A program made the position numbers and the translations under genes. This document shows positions 5,885 to 9,552 of a stretch of 9,552 bases of DNA, one piece after another (position 1 is the first letter of the stretch; each line of letters begins with the position of its first letter). The DNA is from Neisseriaceae bacterium (GTDB lineage: Bacteria > Pseudomonadota > Gammaproteobacteria > Burkholderiales > Neisseriaceae). The DNA lies in NCBI GenBank assembly GCA_030151665.1, contig JASLDB010000245.1, positions 1 through 9,552 of the forward strand, read 5' to 3'. The notes under the pieces are model-generated. The model searched no databases. It was not told where the DNA came from and saw only the letters and a program-made list of their open reading frames with translations.

Positions 5885-7843
5885 ATGAACAAAACAGCTT
5901 ATTCGCTCATGACCATCAAGAGCGTCAATGAGGAAAAGCGAGAGATTCGCGGCATTGCCACAACGATTAGCCCAGACCGCATGAATGATGTGGTTGAGCC
6001 AAGTGGTGCCAAGTTTCAATTGCCGATTCCATTGTTATGGCAACACAAGCACGACAAGCCAATTGGCAGCGTTACCGAAGCCACGGTCACCGAAGCGGGC
6101 ATTGAGATTGTGGCCAGTATTCCCAAGGGCGTGACCGAAGACATTGAGAACTATTGGTCCATGATCAAAAGTGGTTTGGTGCGCGGCTTATCTATTGGTT
6201 TTCGGCCGCTGGAATACAGCTACATGGACGATGGAGGTATCAAGTTTACCCAATGGGAGTGGTATGAGCTTTCAGCGGTAACGGTACCCGCCAATGCGGA
6301 TGCAACCATCCAATTAATTAAATCGATTGCCAGCGGCAAAGACACCGCGTCAGGTGAACCCTATAACGCTGGCAATCAAACCCAATCTGCTGCGTCAGGC
6401 AAAACAAAAGCGGTTAATTTAAATCCTAAGAAAGATGAAAACATGTCAATTCAACAACAAATTAAACAGTTTGCCGACAAAAAAGCGGCATCTATGGCCC
6501 AAATGAGCGCCATTATGCAAAAAGCAGCCGACGAAGGCCGCACCCTGGATGGCGAAGAAGCCAGCCAGCACGATGATTTGGCAGCAGAAGTCAAATCCAT
6601 TGATGAACACTTAAAGCGCTTAGAAGCTCAGGCTACCTTTGAAAAACAAACGGCCCAGCCCGCCAATACTGACCCAACCTTTGGTGCCCCGCAAACCAAA
6701 TCGCACCACATTGTGATTGCACCACGTCATGCTGAAAAAGGCTTGGCTATGGCACAGGTGGTTCGTTGCTTAGGCCAAGCGGGTGGTAATGCCTTTGTGG
6801 CTTTACAGGTTGCTGAGTCGAAAAAAGGCGCACTTGATCCACGCGTTGAGCATGTATTAAAAGCAGCCGTTGGTGCGGGCTCGACATCCAATAGTTCATG
6901 GGCTGGTGCTTTGGTTGGCGATGAAACATCAGTGTATGCCGATTTTATTGAGTACTTGCGCCCATTAACTATTATTGGCCAATTTGGTGCCAATGGTATT
7001 CCTGCTTTACGCAGTATTCCGTTCCGCGTTCCATTGATTGGTCAAAGTTCTGGTGGTGAAGGTTACTGGACAGGTGAAAGTGCATCCATTGGCTTGACCC
7101 AGCTTGATTTTCAGCGCTCTGTATTGGAGCCATTGAAAGTCGGCAATATTGCTGTGGTCACCAAAGAGCTATTGGCCAATTCTTCGCCATCTGCGGATGC
7201 ATTGATTCGTGACCAGTTGGCTCAGGCTTTGCAAGGTCGTTTGGATGCGGACTTTATCAACCCAGCCAAAGCCGCAGTTGTTGGTATTTCGCCTGCTTCG
7301 ATTCTAAATGGCATTACTGGTATCACATCAAAAGGCAGCGATGCATTGGCCATTGATGCAGATGTGCAGAACTTGTTCGCCACATTCATCAATGCCAACA
7401 ATGCGCCAACATCGGGCGTATGGATTATGAATGCCAATACAGCATTGGCGTTGAGCATGATGAAAAATCCATTGGGCTCGCGCATCTACCCAGAAATGAG
7501 CATGAATGGCGGCCGTTTTGAAGGCTTGCCAGCGATTGTTTCGCAGCATGTTTCTGCTGGTTTGGTGGCCTTGGTTAATGCCGATGATATTTACATTGGT
7601 GACGAAGGCGGTATGTCAGTTGATATGTCGACCGAAGCATCGTTGGAAATGGCTTCTGATCCTAGCCACAACAGTGGCGAGCCAAAAGCGACGCAATTGG
7701 TGTCCATGTTCCAGACGGAAAGCGTGGCATTTAAAGCTGCTCGTGAAATCAACTGGAAACGTCGCCGTGAAACGTCTGTTGCATACTTAACTGGTGTGAA
7801 ATGGGGCGCTAATGTTCCAGCTGGCGCAGGTGATGGCGGTTAA
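5885..7843 (+). CDS. fused prohead protease and HK97-fold major capsid protein
   Basis: 652-aa polyprotein. Residues 1 to about 160 are a prohead protease of peptidase family S78/U35: WQHKHDKPIG with probable catalytic His54, RGLSIGF with Ser103, and ELSAVTVPANADA. A polar linker follows (about 160-186). Residues 187-270 form a charged helical segment matching the scaffolding delta domain, starting MSIQQQIKQFADKK. The HK97-fold capsid domain runs from about 330 to the end, with YLRPLTIIGQFG, VVTKELLANSS, WIMNANTALALSMMKNPLG, GLPAIVS and a C-terminal REINWKRR. Normally protease and capsid are two genes; here one frame covers both without a stop. The ATG at 5885 has GGGTG (5875-5879) upstream; the in-frame ATG at 5873 falls within the terminator tail. 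A protease should free itself and trim the delta domain during maturation. A separate capsid could also be made from an internal ATG at 6443. The gene precedes the portal, an unusual order. Confidence 0.93.
   Translation: MNKTAYSLMTIKSVNEEKREIRGIATTISPDRMNDVVEPSGAKFQLPIPLLWQHKHDKPIGSVTEATVTEAGIEIVASIPKGVTEDIENYWSMIKSGLVRGLSIGFRPLEYSYMDDGGIKFTQWEWYELSAVTVPANADATIQLIKSIASGKDTASGEPYNAGNQTQSAASGKTKAVNLNPKKDENMSIQQQIKQFADKKAASMAQMSAIMQKAADEGRTLDGEEASQHDDLAAEVKSIDEHLKRLEAQATFEKQTAQPANTDPTFGAPQTKSHHIVIAPRHAEKGLAMAQVVRCLGQAGGNAFVALQVAESKKGALDPRVEHVLKAAVGAGSTSNSSWAGALVGDETSVYADFIEYLRPLTIIGQFGANGIPALRSIPFRVPLIGQSSGGEGYWTGESASIGLTQLDFQRSVLEPLKVGNIAVVTKELLANSSPSADALIRDQLAQALQGRLDADFINPAKAAVVGISPASILNGITGITSKGSDALAIDADVQNLFATFINANNAPTSGVWIMNANTALALSMMKNPLGSRIYPEMSMNGGRFEGLPAIVSQHVSAGLVALVNADDIYIGDEGGMSVDMSTEASLEMASDPSHNSGEPKATQLVSMFQTESVAFKAAREINWKRRRETSVAYLTGVKWGANVPAGAGDGG
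6431..6445 (+). promoter_or_regulatory. possible internal start for free capsid protein
   Basis: An in-frame ATG at 6443 (residue 187 of the fusion) begins MSIQQQIKQF, which looks like a normal capsid-protein N-terminus. AAAGATG (6431-6437) upstream is only a weak ribosome-binding match. Starting here would give a 466-aa scaffold-capsid protein without the protease. Confidence 0.4.
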
Positions 7844-7851
7844 TTGTGACT

Positions 7852-7874
7852 GGCGGCTTTCGGGCCGCCTTTTT
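7852..7874 (+). terminator. rho-independent terminator after the capsid gene
   Basis: GGCGGC (7852-7857) pairs with GCCGCC (7864-7869) around TTTCGG, followed by five T (7870-7874). It is GC-rich and perfectly paired, nine bases after the capsid stop codon. The ribosome-binding site of the next gene (GGGG, 7879-7882) follows at once. Confidence 0.88.
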
Positions 7875-7887
7875 GATTGGGGTTTGT

Positions 7888-8076
7888 ATGATTAAAGTTC
7901 GACACAAATTGGGTGGTCGCATTGAGCTAATGCAACAAAGCTATGCTGATATTTTGCTAAAAATTGGCACGGTTGAGTTGGTTCATGATGCACCGATTCA
8001 AAAGGTGGTGGCTGCACCCAAAACAGTCAAAAAGAGCACCACGCCCAAGGCGACTGGTAAAACCAATACTGAGTAA
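7888..8076 (+). CDS. small phage protein with lysine-rich tail, 62 aa
   Basis: The ATG at 7888 is chosen, with GGGG (7879-7882) five bases upstream. An in-frame GTG at 7846 would put the terminator hairpin inside the coding region. The N-terminal half, MIKVRHKLGGRIELM then YADILLKIGTVELV, looks like a small beta-hairpin followed by a helix ending in Ile-Gly-x-Val-Glu. This resembles short proteins that follow capsid genes in other phages, though I cannot name a family. The C-terminal half is rich in Lys, Thr, Ala and Pro and probably unstructured. It sits between capsid and portal, 12 bases before the portal start, so a minor head or head-completion role is a guess from position. Confidence 0.75.
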   Translation: MIKVRHKLGGRIELMQQSYADILLKIGTVELVHDAPIQKVVAAPKTVKKSTTPKATGKTNTE

Positions 8077-8088
8077 GGCTGGCACAAA

Positions 8089-9423
8089 ATGTTTAGTTTC
8101 TTCAAATCAAAAAACAGCGCCAAGCCAATCGAGAAAAGCGCAGCAGGTGGTGGGTGGCGAAGAGTTGTCAGCACCATTGGCAATATGTGGCAGAGAAATC
8201 TTACGCTTTCTGACGAGGACAAACTAACATTTCATGCGGTCTTTTCTTGTGTGACGTTGATTGCCTCGGACATCAGTAAACTGGGTTTGCAGTTATATCA
8301 GCGCGATAAAAGTGGTGTTTGGAAAGAAGCCAATGGCCACAAATGGTCAAAGTTGATTGAGCAGCCCAATGATTACCAAACACGCCCACAGTTTTTGGAA
8401 GCATGGGCCTTGTCCAAGCAAGCGCGTGGCAATGCCTATATTTACAAAGAAAAGGTGGGTAATGGCTTTAAACTGCATGTTCTGCATCCCGACCGTGTCA
8501 TCCCCCTGATTAGCGAAAATGGCACGGTGTATTACCAAGTCAGCCAAAATAAATTGGCTCGAGTGGGCGAGTCGGGCAGTGTGATTTTGGATGCCGATGA
8601 AATCATTCATGACCGATTCAATTGCCTGTACCACCCATTGATTGGCCTATCGCCATTGCATGCAGCAGGCGCTACGGTGTCACAAGGCCATCAAATCCAA
8701 AAAAACAGCGCCATGTTCTTTGGCAATAAGTCGATACCAGGTGGCATTTTGACTGCGCCAGGTGCGATTAGTGATACCACAGCAGGACGATTAAAAGAAT
8801 CTTGGCAGGCAAATTACAGCGATGACGGCCAAGGCAAGGTCGCAGTATTGGGCGATGGTCTGACATTTGAAAACATTGCGCTAACCGCATCTGATTCGCA
8901 GTTGATTGAGCAGCTCAAGTGGACGACTGAAGTGGTTTGTAGTGTATTTCATGTTCCACCACACAAGATTGGCTTTGGTGCGCCACCAAGCTATAACAAC
9001 ATTCAAGCACTGAACCAAGATTATTATTCACAGTGTTTGCAAAAGTTGATTGTTGATATGCAAAAGCTATTAAACCAAGGATTTGGCTTGGGTGATGACT
9101 TGTGTTTTCGGTTTGATTTGGACTCATTGCTGATGATGGATAGTAAAACCCTAATCGAAGTGCTAGAAAAAGGCGTTAAAAGTGCCTTAATGATGCCTAA
9201 TGAAGGGAGAAAGCGCTTAAATTTACCGCCAATTGTTGGTGGTGATGTGGCTTATTTGCAGCAGCAAAACTTTTCACTTGAAGCCTTGGCTAAGCGTGAT
9301 TCGAAAGATGATCCATTTGAGGGCAGTAAAAAGCCACCCAATAACACGCAAAATGATAACCAAGACGATGAGCAAAAAGAGCTGCTCGCTTATTTTGAGA
9401 AAGGCTTAACCAGCAATGAATAA
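8089..9423 (+). CDS. portal protein, HK97 gp3 type
   Basis: 444-aa portal that forms the dodecameric ring at one capsid vertex; TerL docks on it for packaging and the tail joins it later. Family signs in order: LTFHAVFSCVTLIASDISKL at 46-65 (the conserved helix near the N-terminus), RGNAYIYKE, LHPDRVIPL, DEIIHDRF, GLSPLHAAG, SVFHVPPHKIGFG near 285-297 with NNIQALNQDYY after it, and NEGRKRLNLPPIVGGD near 371-386. The C-terminus is acidic and Asn/Gln-rich. TAAGG (8074-8078), overlapping the stop of the previous gene, is the likely ribosome-binding site, so the two are coupled. Length is typical. Its place after rather than before the protease/capsid gene is unusual for HK97-type modules. Confidence 0.95.
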   Translation: MFSFFKSKNSAKPIEKSAAGGGWRRVVSTIGNMWQRNLTLSDEDKLTFHAVFSCVTLIASDISKLGLQLYQRDKSGVWKEANGHKWSKLIEQPNDYQTRPQFLEAWALSKQARGNAYIYKEKVGNGFKLHVLHPDRVIPLISENGTVYYQVSQNKLARVGESGSVILDADEIIHDRFNCLYHPLIGLSPLHAAGATVSQGHQIQKNSAMFFGNKSIPGGILTAPGAISDTTAGRLKESWQANYSDDGQGKVAVLGDGLTFENIALTASDSQLIEQLKWTTEVVCSVFHVPPHKIGFGAPPSYNNIQALNQDYYSQCLQKLIVDMQKLLNQGFGLGDDLCFRFDLDSLLMMDSKTLIEVLEKGVKSALMMPNEGRKRLNLPPIVGGDVAYLQQQNFSLEALAKRDSKDDPFEGSKKPPNNTQNDNQDDEQKELLAYFEKGLTSNE

Positions 9424-9552
9424 AGAAATGATGATTGCACTGGGCCAATCCGTTAAAGGCTTTATTGCTAAAAGCTTTGAGCCCCTGATTAAGCGCATTG
9501 AAGACTTGGAAGCCAAAGAGCCAATTAAAGGCATTGACGGTCAAGATGGGGT
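9416..9552 (+). CDS. coiled-coil/collagen-like phage protein, 5' part only
   Basis: The ATG at 9416 overlaps the portal stop by eight bases, with AAAGG at 9400-9404 inside the portal gene. An in-frame ATG at 9428 is an alternative start. The visible 45 residues begin MNKEMMIALGQSVKGF, then have an amphipathic helix with KRIEDLEAKE and then GIDGQDG, which is the beginning of Gly-X-Y collagen-like repeats. The gene runs off the window. Trimeric coiled coil followed by collagen repeats is a known plan for phage fibres and head-decorating proteins. Coupling to the portal gene suggests a virion part, perhaps a head fibre; this is inference. Confidence 0.7.
   Translation, partial: MNKEMMIALGQSVKGFIAKSFEPLIKRIEDLEAKEPIKGIDGQDG

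Noticed and set aside
7506..7790. 94-codon + strand frame inside the capsid gene
   Set aside because: It is an alternative frame of the capsid coding region. It has no ribosome-binding site, and its Trp/Cys-rich product looks non-biological.
7846..7887. GTG start at 7846 for the 62-aa protein
   Set aside because: It would place the GGCGGC/GCCGCC terminator within the coding sequence and lacks a ribosome-binding site. The ATG at 7888 has one.

Overview
This window is part of a tailed-phage genome, most likely a prophage, from an AT-rich Gram-negative host. It holds the HK97-type packaging and head module (HNH nuclease, small and large terminase, prohead protease/major capsid, portal), preceded by an AT-rich accessory stretch. 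A gammaproteobacterium such as Moraxellaceae (Moraxella, Psychrobacter, Acinetobacter) would fit the base composition and the adhesin-E-like cargo gene, but this is a guess. I saw no Neisseria or Haemophilus uptake sequences in the terminators. No integrase, repressor or att site is visible, so integration cannot be shown from the window. All genes that I accept are on the + strand.

Layout. 1-1014: an uncharacterised 179-aa protein with an HNH-like EHIVP motif, a complete tRNA-Gly(CCC) with its own terminator, and a 51-aa acidic helical protein. 1015-2858: a KAP-family P-loop NTPase, then an HNH endonuclease two bases after it. 2859-3056: a non-coding interval with six exact copies of AAAGTAAA (both strands), two perfect inverted repeats, a G-run and a GC-rich block. 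This is where cos would be expected and is probably the packaging site. 3057-5236: terS and terL. 5237-5872: a promoter-gene-terminator cassette (moron) encoding an exported two-cysteine protein. 5885-7843: prohead protease and major capsid protein in one reading frame, with a plausible internal start. 7888-8076: a 62-aa protein. 8089-9423: portal. 9416-end: start of a coiled-coil/collagen-like protein cut by the window edge.

How the genes work together. TerS, TerL and HNH would recognise, cut and package DNA at cos through the portal. The protease/capsid polyprotein builds and matures the head. The KAP NTPase, tRNA and exported protein are not needed for a virion and look like cargo. If cos lies at 2859-3056, the linear virion genome starts at terS and ends with HNH, so the KAP/tRNA block lies at its right end.

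Three features stand out: the AAAGTAAA cluster at the presumed cos, the terminators set directly against the ribosome-binding sites of the next genes (two share an identical 18-nt segment), and the gene order with a fused protease-capsid gene ahead of the portal. I found no unambiguous new multi-gene system. The best candidate for new biology is the KAP NTPase with its small neighbours.
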